From Oscillatoria sp. (GTDB lineage Bacteria > Cyanobacteriota > Cyanobacteriia > Cyanobacteriales > Laspinemataceae), in contig JAABSJ010000017.1 of the NCBI GenBank assembly GCA_011390515.1, positions 1-49,102 on the forward strand: a stretch of DNA of 49,102 nt. The letters run 5' to 3'. The translations under genes and the position numbers were made by a program. Shown here one piece after another: positions 34,952-44,667 of the stretch. The notes under the pieces are model-generated. The model had not been told where the DNA came from. It saw nothing but the letters and a program-made list of their open reading frames with translations, and did not search any database. The stretch's first letter is position 1. Every line of letters begins with the position of its first letter.

Positions 34952-37192
34952 TTATGAAACTTCATAAAATTCATATTGATTTTTACCGAGTTTTTTAGAA
35001 CGGTACATTGCCGCGTCTGCACGCTTAATTAAGGTAGCGGCATCTTCCCCATTCAAGGGGTACAAGCTAATTCCGATACTAGCGGTGACATGAATCAAGT
35101 CTTGGGCGATCGCCACGGGGTCCCCCAAGGTCGTCATAATCTTCTGCGCCACACTCGCCACATCTTGCGGACGAGGAATGGCCGGTAAAATCACGGTAAA
35201 CTCATCTCCCCCCAGACGTGCCACCGTGTCACTCCCCCGCAAACAGGAGGTGAGTCGTTTGGCCACTTCTTTCAATAACAGGTCGCCGCTGTCATGTCCG
35301 AGGGTATCATTAATTTGTTTAAATCCATCTAAATCGATAAATAAAACTGCCACAGTTTGGTTATTAATCGCCGCCCATTCTAAGGCTTGATTGAGCCGGT
35401 CGTAAAATAATTTGCGGTTGGGAAGATTGGTGAGGTTATCGTGATAGGCTTGGTGGCGCAAGCGGTCTTCTGAAACCTTTAATTCTTGGTAGGACTGAGC
35501 TAATTCAGACGCCGTGCGTTTGAGTTCTTCTTCCATTTGCTTGCGTTCAGTAATGTCGCGAATCACCCCAACTAAGAAAACATTACCGGCGGAATCTTTG
35601 TGCAAAGAGCGTTTCGTGGCTATATAATGAAGCGTTCCCGTGGCATCGGTCAACTTGGCTTCATTTTCATGGGGTAAACCTGTGTTCAAGACCCATTCAT
35701 CTTCCTGCCAAAAGAGCTTGGCTTCATCAGGGGAAAAAATTTCATAATCTGATTTTTCGAGTACCCCGGGTAAAGGGTGGCCAATTAATTGACAATAAGC
35801 TTGATTTAAGACAATCCAGCGATGGTTTTGGTCTTTGACAAAAATGGGGTCGGGGATGGTATTGATGATTTGGTCTAAAAAGTCTTTGGATTCGGCAAAA
35901 GAGCGTTTTAATTTTTCTTCATGATAGGCAATATAAGCTGTCACCAATCCGGACGAACCGATCAGGGTTAAGAGGGGAGGAATTAAGGGGACCCACCAGC
36001 CCATCAAAAATAGAACCGTTGCGGTCCCGAACAGGGTGACAGAAGCTAGGAGGATGCTGCCAGTGAGGCGAACGGGCGATCGCCAGGTGGAACTGATCAG
36101 AGCACCGGCGATCGCCCACAGTACAATCCACAGCCATTCAATGGGTTCAGACCAGAATAAAATTGAGGGAGCGCGGTCATCCAATGCCGCACCGAGGATT
36201 TGGCTGACAAAATTGGCATGAAGCTGGACCCCAAACACTTTTTGCGGCGGATGGAACAATCCCGCACTCTGGGGGGTGTAGAAAAAATCATTGATACTCG
36301 TCGCCGTCGAACCGATCAAGACCACGCGATCGCGCACCCACTCCCCTGGGACCTCCCCCTCTAACACCTGCCTCATGGAGACCTCGCGATAGGGGACCAG
36401 TTCGTATTTCCCTGGGGGCCCCACATGAAAATTAGCCAGCACTTGATAACCGCCATTATCTTGGCGGATATAGGGTCCATGATTCAGTTCAAACCGGGGA
36501 AAGGTGTGGGGACCGAGTTGGAAATGCTCAGGATGCTCAGGTGAGGGTTGAAGTTTAATCCTTTCCCCTTGGAGATAGAGCAAAGCCAGCTTTAAGGCAA
36601 AACTTTGGTAGGATTTCTCATCACTCCATAAATAGAGGAGATTACGGCGGATTTTGCCATCGGAATCGATTGCCACATTGTTAAATCCCACGGCACCCAA
36701 TTCGGCTAAGACTTTGGGAGGACGGACCCCGATGAGGTTCTTAGCGATGGGGACCTCTTCAATCCCGATTAGATTGGGGGTAGTGGCAAACACCTGTTGT
36801 AACTCAGCGTGACCCGGTTCCACAGGAATATCTCGATAGAGATCCAGACCGATCGCCCGGGGAGAGTAGCGATTCAGTTCTTCCAGGGTTTCAGCTAAGA
36901 CGCGATCGGAAATCGGCCAGGTTTGGAATTCCCGGATATCGGTTTCGTTAATTCCCACAATCAGGATGCGATCGTCCCTCGGTTCCGGGGGACGCCACCG
37001 AAACATCTGGTCATAAGCCGCCCATTCCAGAGACTGCAACAGTCCCGTGGAGCGCAGAACCAACACGAAACCGGCTACACCGACAACAGCCTTCACGGGA
37101 AGCCAGATGCTCCCACTCCAGTCGGGAAGTCTTTGTTGCCACCGTTGCGCCAGGGCACTCCAGAGTCGTTTTGGACCTTTAAGGGGCTGCAT
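34952..37192 (-). CDS. CHASE2 - PAS - GGDEF diguanylate cyclase
   Basis: Membrane-bound sensor of 746 residues that should make cyclic di-GMP. An N-terminal helix (about 28-48) precedes an extracytoplasmic CHASE2 domain (about 50-330; AAYDQMFRWRPPEPRDDRIL). Three membrane helices follow (about 335-420), then a PAS domain (about 440-560, ending GVIRDITERKQMEEE), a coiled coil, and GGDEF (about 585-745). ARLGGDEFTV is an intact active site, preceded by the inhibitory-site motif RGSD. No EAL domain is present. A TTG at 37201 is in frame; ATG 37192 is preferred. The stimulus is unknown. Confidence 0.94.
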   Translation of the reverse strand: MQPLKGPKRLWSALAQRWQQRLPDWSGSIWLPVKAVVGVAGFVLVLRSTGLLQSLEWAAYDQMFRWRPPEPRDDRILIVGINETDIREFQTWPISDRVLAETLEELNRYSPRAIGLDLYRDIPVEPGHAELQQVFATTPNLIGIEEVPIAKNLIGVRPPKVLAELGAVGFNNVAIDSDGKIRRNLLYLWSDEKSYQSFALKLALLYLQGERIKLQPSPEHPEHFQLGPHTFPRFELNHGPYIRQDNGGYQVLANFHVGPPGKYELVPYREVSMRQVLEGEVPGEWVRDRVVLIGSTATSINDFFYTPQSAGLFHPPQKVFGVQLHANFVSQILGAALDDRAPSILFWSEPIEWLWIVLWAIAGALISSTWRSPVRLTGSILLASVTLFGTATVLFLMGWWVPLIPPLLTLIGSSGLVTAYIAYHEEKLKRSFAESKDFLDQIINTIPDPIFVKDQNHRWIVLNQAYCQLIGHPLPGVLEKSDYEIFSPDEAKLFWQEDEWVLNTGLPHENEAKLTDATGTLHYIATKRSLHKDSAGNVFLVGVIRDITERKQMEEELKRTASELAQSYQELKVSEDRLRHQAYHDNLTNLPNRKLFYDRLNQALEWAAINNQTVAVLFIDLDGFKQINDTLGHDSGDLLLKEVAKRLTSCLRGSDTVARLGGDEFTVILPAIPRPQDVASVAQKIMTTLGDPVAIAQDLIHVTASIGISLYPLNGEDAATLIKRADAAMYRSKKLGKNQYEFYEVS

Positions 37193-37321
37193 TTTTATCA
37201 AATACCGGCTTTCTATGGAATTTAATCTGCTCAGAAGGAGGACTGGGATCCGGACATTCCCACTGCGAGTCCAGCCTCAAACCGCAGTGGGAATTTCTCG
37301 GATCCGGAAATTCAGTGCGGA

Positions 37322-38290
37322 TTAGCGATCGGGTAAGACATTTTTAAAGTTAGTTGGCCCTTGATAGCCGGACAATGCCGCTAATTCCGAGAGCGATCGC
37401 ATTCCTGGATACTGTTCCCCATTAATCACCCAGGTGGGATATCCCTCAATTTGAGCCGCTTGACAGAGTTGGGGTCGGGGATTTTGGCCGCCAGGATCGC
37501 ATTCAACGTAGTCAATCTCACTCATCGCTTGTGCTCCAAACAATTCCTTTTGGACATGGCAGAAAGGACACCAATAAGCACTATAATTTTTCACTCCCAC
37601 GGCAGTCAGATGTTGGGCTAAGGCGATTTCAGCTTCACCGGATGTGGTGCGAATTGGCCAGCCTGTATTGGAGGGAGGGCGTCCAGCCGGACGCTGCACG
37701 ATGGAGTTATCTGTGGAACCGTTGACCACTGGGCTATTGACACTGGCATAGACCCCCAAGGCTCCAATCAGGGTAATCATGCCGACAATAATGCCGATAA
37801 AGAACAGTTGGCCGCGATCGGGCCAATCTCGCCCGATCAGGGTCAAGACAAACAGCAAGACTGAAAATACTGCCGAAACCAGGCAGTAAGGACAGACTGC
37901 TTGCAGGGTGAAAAACATGACATAAGTCAGGTATAGACTAAACACCAGCATGGCGGAGGCGATCGCAAACATCACCAACCAGGATGTGTTGTCGAGCTGC
38001 GATTTCAAATCTTTTTGGGTCTCTTCTTTGACCAACAGAGGAGCAAAGGCCAAAATTGCCATTGTGGTATAGCCGAGAAACCCAAATAGGGTCAGGGGCA
38101 ACCCAAAGACTTTGGCATATTCGCTTTCCAAGACAATTTGGCAGCCTGTGGTGGGACAAACCGCCGCAGCGGAGCCGGTAAACTCAACGACGGTCAAAAA
38201 AGCGGTTTCTAAAGCCCCCAAAACTGCGATCGCGCCAATGAGATAACGCGACCATCGGTAAATCCACGGAGTAGAACGTCGGCGTCTCAT
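37322..38290 (-). CDS. VKOR - thioredoxin-like fusion protein
   Basis: Thiol-oxidising membrane protein of 322 residues. The VKOR domain (about 10-180, four to five helices) has the paired cysteines in AVCPTTGC and the redox CPYC in QAVCPYCLVSA. The C-terminal thioredoxin-like domain has CPFC (YWCPFCHVQKELFG) and further Cys residues near ECDPGG and QLCQA. It should pass electrons from lumenal or periplasmic protein thiols to quinone, making disulfides; the plant homologue LTO1 supports photosystem II assembly. The frame opens upstream with TTG 38344, but ATG 38290 starts the family's basic N terminus (MRRRRSTPW). Confidence 0.94.
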   Translation of the reverse strand: MRRRRSTPWIYRWSRYLIGAIAVLGALETAFLTVVEFTGSAAAVCPTTGCQIVLESEYAKVFGLPLTLFGFLGYTTMAILAFAPLLVKEETQKDLKSQLDNTSWLVMFAIASAMLVFSLYLTYVMFFTLQAVCPYCLVSAVFSVLLFVLTLIGRDWPDRGQLFFIGIIVGMITLIGALGVYASVNSPVVNGSTDNSIVQRPAGRPPSNTGWPIRTTSGEAEIALAQHLTAVGVKNYSAYWCPFCHVQKELFGAQAMSEIDYVECDPGGQNPRPQLCQAAQIEGYPTWVINGEQYPGMRSLSELAALSGYQGPTNFKNVLPDR

Positions 38291-38634
38291 AAGAAAAATT
38301 TGGTAATGTGCAAACCGAGAGTCTTTAAACCTCGGAGGAAACAAGCATCACCGGGGTTAAACCCCAGTGAGCATTGATGATGACTATCACGGGGGTAACG
38401 TTGCCTGGGGTGCTTTTGTGATGCACTTTCAACGGGACAATTACCGCCTCAAACGTTTTACCCTGTACGCATAGTATTTTTTTGGGTATGCACCCCTTCC
38501 ATTGCGGGAGTGATACCCGCTTAAATCATGTTAGCGGTCCCTACTATTGTTGAACAGACGATCTTCCTCGGGGTAAAACTATTTAACGCTTCGGTTTTAG
38601 ATCCAGGAATTTGGTTCGCATTCCTATTCCTGGA

Positions 38635-38762
38635 TATAGCGCCATTCAATAAATTAGACAATTTTTAAAGGGAGTGGGAGCATCTTGCTCCCTTCCAGTA
38701 GTAGGGAGCAAGATGCTCCCACTCCTTAAATTCTATTGTCAGAATGATTGAGACTTGCTATA
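38635..38762. repeat. Nested fold-back element with TATAGC ends
   Basis: A near-perfect inner stem (GGAGTGGGAGCATCTTGCTC and its complement, nine-base loop) sits inside GACAAT/ATTGTC arms. The outer ends are TATAGCG and TGCTATA. Without coding capacity, it looks like a MITE-like fold-back element. The element at 42318-42422 has the same ends. Confidence 0.8.
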
Positions 38763-38848
38763 GGGTAAGGAACCGTTGCCGATAACTGAGTCAGTTAAGA
38801 CTTGGGCGGGTCCTGGCTTTTTGATTTGAGCAATCAACAGAGATCGTT

Positions 38849-39004
38849 CGGGAGCATCTCAATTTGTTCAAGAGACCTAACCCCCCTGCCCCCTTCCCTA
38901 CAAGGGAAGGGGGAGAAAGAGGTAAATTCCCCCCTCCCCTACAAGAGGAGGGGGGCAGGGGGGTTAGGTCAGATTGGTTTTTAGGCAACATTGAGATGCT
39001 CCCG
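38849..39004. repeat. Second fold-back element with C-rich core
   Basis: Outer arms CGGGAGCATCTCAAT and ATTGAGATGCTCCCG enclose GACCTAACCCCCCTGCCCCC and its complement, with further purine-rich repeats in between. The left flank GATCGTTCG recurs on the right (GATCGTTCG), a possible 9-base target duplication. Just downstream (39124-39171) a 21-base GGATGAAGGGGGAGGGATAC-type unit is repeated. Confidence 0.8.
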
Positions 39005-39286
39005 ATCGTTCGTCAAGAGGAACGATTCTGAATCCCTTGCCTCTTCAGGTCTTTGACAATTTGATTGTGGCATATTCGATCAGGGGAAGGGGGGAATGAT
39101 CAAGGCCGAAGGATGAATGCCGCAGGATGAAGGGGAGGGATACGGGATGAAGGGGGAGGGATACAGGATGATTTCAGGAAGCTGGAGGAATCGATCGCAA
39201 ATCGGGATGAAAAAGCCGGATCAGGATGAGGGATGAATTTTCCCCCTGCATCCTGATGCCTTTCTCAAGTTGTTTTCACAAGTTCC

Positions 39287-40138
39287 TCACCCCGAATGCA
39301 GCTTGATAGCCGCCAGTGACGAGGGTGGAGTTTCGAGCGAGAGACTCCGGCGAGTGGCTTCTACGAATTGACTGACTCGGATCGGATCAATGGGTTGTTC
39401 CAGTTGTCCATGTCGTTTGAGGGAACTACAGACAATCACCCCATTGGCTGCCTGCATTAAGGTAGAAATATTCTCCCAGTTGGCACCGCTGCCAATAAAG
39501 ACGGGAGTGCCTTTAGCCGCCGCGATCGCCAGTTCTAAATCTTCTAAAGAAGGCGGGTTCCCGGTTGCCCAACCGGACAGAATCACCCCATCGGCTAAAC
39601 CGCGCTCAATGGTTTCTTGGACAGCGGTGGTGAGATTGGGGGAACCCAAGGGCCGCGCGTGCTTCACCAACACATCCGCCAGGATTTTGACATCGCTGCC
39701 GAGTTCTCGCCGATAGCGCAGCAGTTGATGCGCTTGTCCTTCGATTAAGCCTTGATCCGTTGCCATGACCCCAGTGAGGACATTGACCCGGATAAAGCTG
39801 GCACCGACAATTGAGGCGATCGCCAATCCACTCAGGGCGTCATTTCGCAAAACGTTGATTCCAATCGGCACCGTTACCAAGTTCATCAGCCGATCCACGA
39901 TTAGGGTCATTGCACTCACTACGGCTGGATCGACCTGGCCGTTAGTAAAGGGAGCATCAAAGAAATTTTCGACAATAATGCCATCAACCCCGCCTGATGC
40001 CAACGCTGTGGCCTCTCGTTCGGCTCGCTCAATGACAGTTTTGAGGCTGCCCCCCCACCTCGGAGAGGTCGGCAGGGGCAGTAAATGGACAACACCAATA
40101 ATCGGATTCGGGGTTTTGAAGAGCTTTTTTAAGTCCAC
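39287..40138 (-). CDS. btpA: BtpA family protein, photosystem I biogenesis
   Basis: BtpA/SgcQ-family TIM-barrel-like protein of 283 residues; in Synechocystis BtpA is a thylakoid-associated protein needed for photosystem I accumulation. Family motifs are IIGVVHLLPLPTSPRWGG at the N terminus, GVDGIIVENFFDAPF, GINVLRNDALSGLAIA, FIRVNVLTGVMATDQGLIEG and VFIGSGANWENI. The frame opens with TTG at 40177, but GTG 40138 (V-DLKKLFKTPNPII) gives the usual N terminus. It stands alone with large intergenic regions on both sides. Confidence 0.93.
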   Translation of the reverse strand: MDLKKLFKTPNPIIGVVHLLPLPTSPRWGGSLKTVIERAEREATALASGGVDGIIVENFFDAPFTNGQVDPAVVSAMTLIVDRLMNLVTVPIGINVLRNDALSGLAIASIVGASFIRVNVLTGVMATDQGLIEGQAHQLLRYRRELGSDVKILADVLVKHARPLGSPNLTTAVQETIERGLADGVILSGWATGNPPSLEDLELAIAAAKGTPVFIGSGANWENISTLMQAANGVIVCSSLKRHGQLEQPIDPIRVSQFVEATRRSLSLETPPSSLAAIKLHSG

Positions 40139-40658
40139 GTTGTTACTATCTCGGACGCCACAAGAACGTTCGGTCAACCAATATGACCCAGACTTTTAAG
40201 TAAGTCTTGACCCGCTCAAAGCGGGACTGTTGGATCCCGGCCTGGAGTGCGATCGCGATTCCTCTTGCCTAATCAATTAAGCCGGTATCGCTAGGTCAGA
40301 CCCAGGCAGGTTTTTACCAACTGAGGACCCGAGGCGTGCCTCGGATTGCCTCCCTGAGTCGTTAGACTCACTCGTGCCACTATGTTCATTGTACTGCTGT
40401 GGCGAACTAAAGCTATCAAGTCATTCCATCTGGCAGATGCTATCACTTCTCCACTGCACCTGTGCCAGAGGTCATGACTGAACGGCTATAACGTTAAGTT
40501 TTGTAGCATCAGCCTGAGTATCAAAAGAAATACGGAGAAATACGGTGAGCATCCTGGGGGGTAATCTACAGTTGATTATCAAAGTAATCAAGGGTTTTCG
40601 CGTCTGTTTTGCAGAAAACCTTCGGAAGGGTCTCCCCCAAATTTTTTTAATTTAAGGA

Positions 40659-40686
40659 TTGACATCCGTGCAATCACTGATATAAG
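40659..40686 (+). promoter_or_regulatory. Strong sigma70-type promoter
   Basis: TTGACA (40659-40664) and TATAAG (40681-40686) are separated by 16 bases. No open reading frame follows before the terminator at 40828-40860, so it probably drives a small RNA. Confidence 0.65.
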
Positions 40687-40692
40687 CTAAAA

Positions 40693-40860
40693 CTCCAAAG
40701 CAAAAGCGACGTCCCCAAGGAGATCGCCGCTACCAGAATTATCAGCTCTCAGGGAAGTAAAAACCCCCTCCGCATCAATCGGGGACCTCCCTGGAAGCAT
40801 TCACAGTGTTCATTGTTCACCCTCGGTCTGGGTTAGATTACCTCTAACCCAGTTTTTTTT
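40693..40860 (+). ncRNA. Candidate small RNA of about 168 nt
   Basis: A near-consensus promoter ends at 40686 and a strong intrinsic terminator ends at 40860; no reading frame of note lies between. Internal pairing is plausible: GTCCCC (about 40711) with GGGGAC (about 40781), and CAGGGA with TCCCTG. The size is near that of 6S RNA, but I cannot confirm a 6S fold. It could also be an attenuated leader of the DUF58 gene that starts 105 bases downstream. Confidence 0.5.
40828..40860 (+). terminator. Rho-independent terminator
   Basis: A perfect 10-bp stem, CTGGGTTAGA / TCTAACCCAG, with a five-base loop, followed directly by eight T residues. Confidence 0.9.
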
Positions 40861-40964
40861 GGAAATTACCCCGGAATCCTCAAGGGCCGTAGCGATCGCC
40901 TAAAATTGCGATTACCATAGAAAAATCAACCCCCCCCATTCCTGGAAGGGCCCAGGCATCAAGT

Positions 40965-42152
40965 ATGACTGTAGCAGAACCCATTGCAGCTCGCTCCAAA
41001 AAAACTCGAATCTCCCATCGCATCGCTAACTGGCTGGAAACTCACTGGGTCACCCCTGCCTATGCCGGTTGGTTACTCTTAATCCTGGCAATATTTTTCT
41101 TTGGCGCTGCCACGAATACAATGGCCGGATGGCTGTATGTGATCAGTGGGGTGAGTTTTGCTTTGTTGGGAACTGCCGCAGTCTTGCCGGTGCGATCGCT
41201 CCAGGATTTACAGGTTGATCGGGCCCGGATTGAACCCGTCAGCGCCGGGGAAGACTTAACCCTCGACCTGGCGATCGCCAATCAGACGGCAAAGCCAAAA
41301 ACCTTGGTGCAAGTCGAAGATCTGATTCCTTTCGTCTTGGGAAAACCCATGAAATCTGCCATCGAAGAAATCCCCCCTCATGGCATTCATCATTGGGTCT
41401 ACTACTACCCCACCCAACGGCGCGGTATTTATCGCTGGCATGAGGTCCAATTAAGATCAGCCACCCCCCTGGGTTTATTTTGGTGCAGGCGATCGCGTCA
41501 GGTCCCCGCTACCGCCGTGGTCTATCCCCAAGTTTTACCCATGACTCACTGTCCTCTAGTCGATCTCATGGGTCAAGAAGATAGTCTTTTAGTTCATAGC
41601 GATCGCCGCGCTGAAATGGCAACGGAAGGCATCACCCGCACGGTTCGACCCTACCGATATGGCGACCCCACTCGCTTAATCCACTGGCGCAGCAGTGCGC
41701 GCTTCGGGGAACTGCGGGTCCGAGAATTAGAAGTCTCTACCGGAGGACAAGAAGTTATTATTGCCCTCGATAGCGCCAGTTCGTGGAATTTAGAAGATTT
41801 TGAAGCAGCGGTGATTGCCGCAGCTTCTTTATACTGCTATGCCGAACGCTGCCAACTCAATGTCCGACTCTGGACCGCAGGAACAGGGTTGGTGCATGGC
41901 AATAACCGAGTTTTAGAAGCCTTAGCCGCCACTCAAGCCTCAGAAGACCAGACAACCGGAGGAGAACCTCCCTTTTTACCCTTAATCTGGCTGACCCAAA
42001 ATAGCGCCAGTCTCAATCATTTACCCCGAGGCAGTCGCTGGGTCTTCTGGCCGTCGGAGGGTCAAAAAGCCCCAGGGAATCAGGATTTTAGCGGTCTGGC
42101 AATCCAACCGGATAAACCGTTACAGCTTCAATTGCAGTCCTCGGAAAAATGA
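40965..42152 (+). CDS. DUF58 family membrane protein
   Basis: Protein of 395 residues with two N-terminal hydrophobic helices (about 37-80) and a DUF58 domain at about 190-300. The DUF58 core is RPYRYGDPTRLIHWRSSARFGELRVREL. DUF58 proteins carry a vWA-like fold and commonly accompany MoxR AAA ATPases and transglutaminases, but neither is adjacent here. The region between, with PTQRRGIYRWHEVQLRSATPLGLF, is the usual beta-sandwich. Function is not established. The start ATG 40965 fits the family's N terminus; no strong ribosome binding site is visible. Confidence 0.9.
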   Translation: MTVAEPIAARSKKTRISHRIANWLETHWVTPAYAGWLLLILAIFFFGAATNTMAGWLYVISGVSFALLGTAAVLPVRSLQDLQVDRARIEPVSAGEDLTLDLAIANQTAKPKTLVQVEDLIPFVLGKPMKSAIEEIPPHGIHHWVYYYPTQRRGIYRWHEVQLRSATPLGLFWCRRSRQVPATAVVYPQVLPMTHCPLVDLMGQEDSLLVHSDRRAEMATEGITRTVRPYRYGDPTRLIHWRSSARFGELRVRELEVSTGGQEVIIALDSASSWNLEDFEAAVIAAASLYCYAERCQLNVRLWTAGTGLVHGNNRVLEALAATQASEDQTTGGEPPFLPLIWLTQNSASLNHLPRGSRWVFWPSEGQKAPGNQDFSGLAIQPDKPLQLQLQSSEK

Positions 42153-42317
42153 GGGCGCAACCTTCATCCTTGATGGTTTAGGGTATTCCAACAAATAAAA
42201 TAGCCACAACCCGCACCCTGTTCGCGTAGCGTTCCGTAAGGAAAGGGTGGGGCTATACGACGAACGGACTAGGCGCTGGCGCGCAGGCTACGCCAAACGC
42301 AGGCTGAAGAGTATTGT

Positions 42318-42422
42318 TATAGCGGTTCCCGGACTCATGAGGTACTTTTCAAAGCCCCTCTCCCGTTCTGGGAGAGGGGTTTGGGGTGAGGGTAGTACCT
42401 TATGGAGATGAGAAACGCTATA
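42318..42422. repeat. Fold-back element with TATAGCG ends
   Basis: TATAGCGGTT at the left and AACGCTATA at the right enclose CATGAGGTAC/GTACCTTATG and an inner GCCCCTCTCCCGTTCTGGG stem. The ends match the element at 38635-38762. The preceding stretch (about 42195-42310) holds another GTTCGCGTAGCG-type palindromic repeat, so the whole DUF58/phosphatase gap is repetitive. Confidence 0.8.
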
Positions 42423-42467
42423 GGTGTTTAACAACAGAATTGGGCCATTTTATTTTTTGGGATAATC

Positions 42468-43328
42468 TTATTGGGTTTGAGTAGCTAAGACGGCTTCGCA
42501 AATGGGCGATCGCAAGGCTTCTACATAACTCGGCCACCCAATTAAAATCGCTTGTTTGTGAATCAAGGTATCAGAAGAAAGCGCGGAGGGTTCAAAACTC
42601 AGGGGTTTTCCCTCTAAATCACAACAGACTAATCCGGCAGCTTTGGCGAGGGCCACGGGACCTGCGGTATCCCACAGTTTGACTCGGCCATTCAGATAGA
42701 GATAAAGTCCGGCGCGTCCATAAATGACTTCCATCACTTTCAGGCCAAAACTGCCGAGGGAAGAATAACAGACTCCCGGGACTAATTGGGCGATCGCCTC
42801 CCCAAAATTTCGTTGGTCCCGATCGCCCAGCATAATCGGACAGGCGGATGAGTTCGGTGGCGGAGGTTCCACGGGGGATAAAGGTTCTACGGCTGACCCC
42901 CCGACGGATTGAAACAGTCCCCAGTCTGTGCCGCCATAATACATCTGCTCTAAAGCGGGGGCGTAGATCCAACCGGCGATCGGTTGAAAATTGGACAGTA
43001 AGCCAATCATGACGGAGTAATGGGGTTTCCCTTGGATAAATCCTTCGGTGCCATCCAGGGGGTCAATACACCAGAGTTGTTCGCGATCGCCATTAAATGC
43101 CAGTCGCGATCGTTCGTTTTCTTCGGTAATAATTCCATCTTGGGGAAATAACTCAGAAAATCCGGTGGTTAACAGGCGATCGAGTTCCCGATCCACACTG
43201 GTGACATAATCTTCTGGCCCTTTTTCCGATACCGAGTAGGGTTGTTTCGCCAAGTCTTCAGCCCGGGTCCCACATTGGTAGATTAACTCTCGGATTTTTC
43301 GCTCTAGCTCAACGGAGAAAGTTTGCAT
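42468..43328 (-). CDS. Inositol monophosphatase family protein, CysQ-like
   Basis: Metal-dependent phosphatase of 286 residues. Motifs are EEN (ITEENERS), WCIDPLDGTEGF for the metal site, and LWDTAGPVALAKAAGL near the C terminus. The pattern fits 3'(2'),5'-bisphosphate nucleotidase (CysQ), which removes PAP from sulfate assimilation, better than plain inositol monophosphatase, but the distinction is not certain. The frame extends 27 codons upstream; ATG 43328 (MQTFSVELERK) is preferred. Confidence 0.9.
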   Translation of the reverse strand: MQTFSVELERKIRELIYQCGTRAEDLAKQPYSVSEKGPEDYVTSVDRELDRLLTTGFSELFPQDGIITEENERSRLAFNGDREQLWCIDPLDGTEGFIQGKPHYSVMIGLLSNFQPIAGWIYAPALEQMYYGGTDWGLFQSVGGSAVEPLSPVEPPPPNSSACPIMLGDRDQRNFGEAIAQLVPGVCYSSLGSFGLKVMEVIYGRAGLYLYLNGRVKLWDTAGPVALAKAAGLVCCDLEGKPLSFEPSALSSDTLIHKQAILIGWPSYVEALRSPICEAVLATQTQ

Positions 43329-43502
43329 ATAAACTATCAATACAATTTGACTCTGGCTTATTTTAACCCCAGGATTTGTTTCTAATCTTGTGGATATTGT
43401 GGCGCTCAATGACAGATTCGTGTTTTAAACTCGCTAAGGCTGGGGTCGTTGATGAGTAGAAGACCAATTGGAAGGAATTGATGAGAGTTCTGTGGGATTA
43501 GA

Positions 43503-44558
43503 TTAGCGGTTTATTGAGGCGATCGCCTGGTCGAGCAACTCTGCCAAATCATATTTTCCCTCGGCAGCGAACTGGGACCGAAATTTCTCTAAGTGTTCTT
43601 TAGCCTCTCGTTGTTTTCCTTGCAAGGCTAGAATGCTGGCGATGCCGTAGTGGGCCTCAATATCCTCCGGCTGACGGGAAATTCTCGCCTGATACTCCTC
43701 TAACCGTTGTTGACGTTTTTGATTTCCCCCCAGCATTAGACCCAAGAGATCTCCCGGTTGAGGAAGCAACGACCTCGGATCTGTTGTCACGGTTGGTTCT
43801 ACCCCGAGAAAGTTCTGTATTTCTTGAGTGACCCGGAATTTTTCATCATATCCGGAACTGCTATAGGGCGTTACGGCAAAAGTTTCTCCAGAAGTTAGCA
43901 TCAGTTTGATGAGATAGGTGTTGCGACTCCCCCGTTCCACATAACTGCGGGCAATATTCCGCAGGGGATGTTCAATCCGTTTGGTCCCCAGGAGTCCACG
44001 GCGGGTGAGAATAAACTGATTGGAGAGTTTGTCAAATTCGATGATAATGATTTGGCCGAAGAAGCAAATGATTAACAGACCAATCCCTGAGAACAAGATG
44101 GAGGGGATGACCATCAACCCAACCAAACTAAACCAATCTTCTGCGATCGCCAAGTTGGATTGGGTGGAGTCTTGCACAAATTGGTTAATGCGATCGGCTT
44201 GTTCCTGATGGTGAGTGCGATCATCGGAACTGGAAAAATCGCTTAGGGGAATGGATTTTTCCGGGAGTAAGAGAACAACCTGATAAGTGGTATTCCCTTC
44301 GCTGCTGGGATTAGAGACGACCTCGGTCCCCTGTAAGTCTTCTAGGGGAAAGGTTTGGCGGCGAGTTTGCCACAGGGTAGACTGGAGTATTTCACAAGTC
44401 CCGGAACTATCCGGCAGGCGATCGCAAGTCAAACTGGTTTTCCCCGTGAACAGACTGGGGAGTAGACCTGCGATCGCGAATATCCCCCCAAACATCCAAA
44501 TGCCCCAGGGGACGAGCTGTAGCTTTAACTGAGTTGATGTCCGTTGTATAACTTTCAT
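43503..44558 (-). CDS. Membrane protein with PH-like domains and a C-terminal TPR-like tail
   Basis: Protein of 351 residues; I do not recognise a named family. A helix pair or single long helix lies at about 17-38, and a second pair at about 142-170. Each is followed by a beta-rich stretch (PH-like: FDKLSNQFILTRRGLLGTKR and RNTYLIKLMLTSGETFAVTP). The last 70 residues read as one TPR-like unit (RQPEDIEAHYGIASILALQG) with a second partial helix pair. There is no enzyme motif. A role in membrane organisation is inference only. ATG 44558 is the first start in frame. Confidence 0.75.
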   Translation of the reverse strand: MKVIQRTSTQLKLQLVPWGIWMFGGIFAIAGLLPSLFTGKTSLTCDRLPDSSGTCEILQSTLWQTRRQTFPLEDLQGTEVVSNPSSEGNTTYQVVLLLPEKSIPLSDFSSSDDRTHHQEQADRINQFVQDSTQSNLAIAEDWFSLVGLMVIPSILFSGIGLLIICFFGQIIIIEFDKLSNQFILTRRGLLGTKRIEHPLRNIARSYVERGSRNTYLIKLMLTSGETFAVTPYSSSGYDEKFRVTQEIQNFLGVEPTVTTDPRSLLPQPGDLLGLMLGGNQKRQQRLEEYQARISRQPEDIEAHYGIASILALQGKQREAKEHLEKFRSQFAAEGKYDLAELLDQAIASINR

Positions 44559-44605
44559 CGAGACCCTACTGTATTCCGACGCGCAATTCTATCTTTCCCT
44601 AAACA

Positions 44606-44643
44606 GAAAAAACGGGCTAACCTATTATGGTAGGTTAACCCGT
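44606..44643 (-). terminator. Rho-independent terminator of ycf35
   Basis: On the minus strand: ACGGGTTAACCTA, a six-base loop, TAGGTTAGCCCGT, then TTTTTT. The 13-bp stem has one G-T type mismatch. It lies 25 bases after the ycf35 stop; on the plus strand a shorter T run also follows the stem. Confidence 0.9.
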
Positions 44644-44667
44644 TTTTCAAGGGAACGCGCTCTATGT

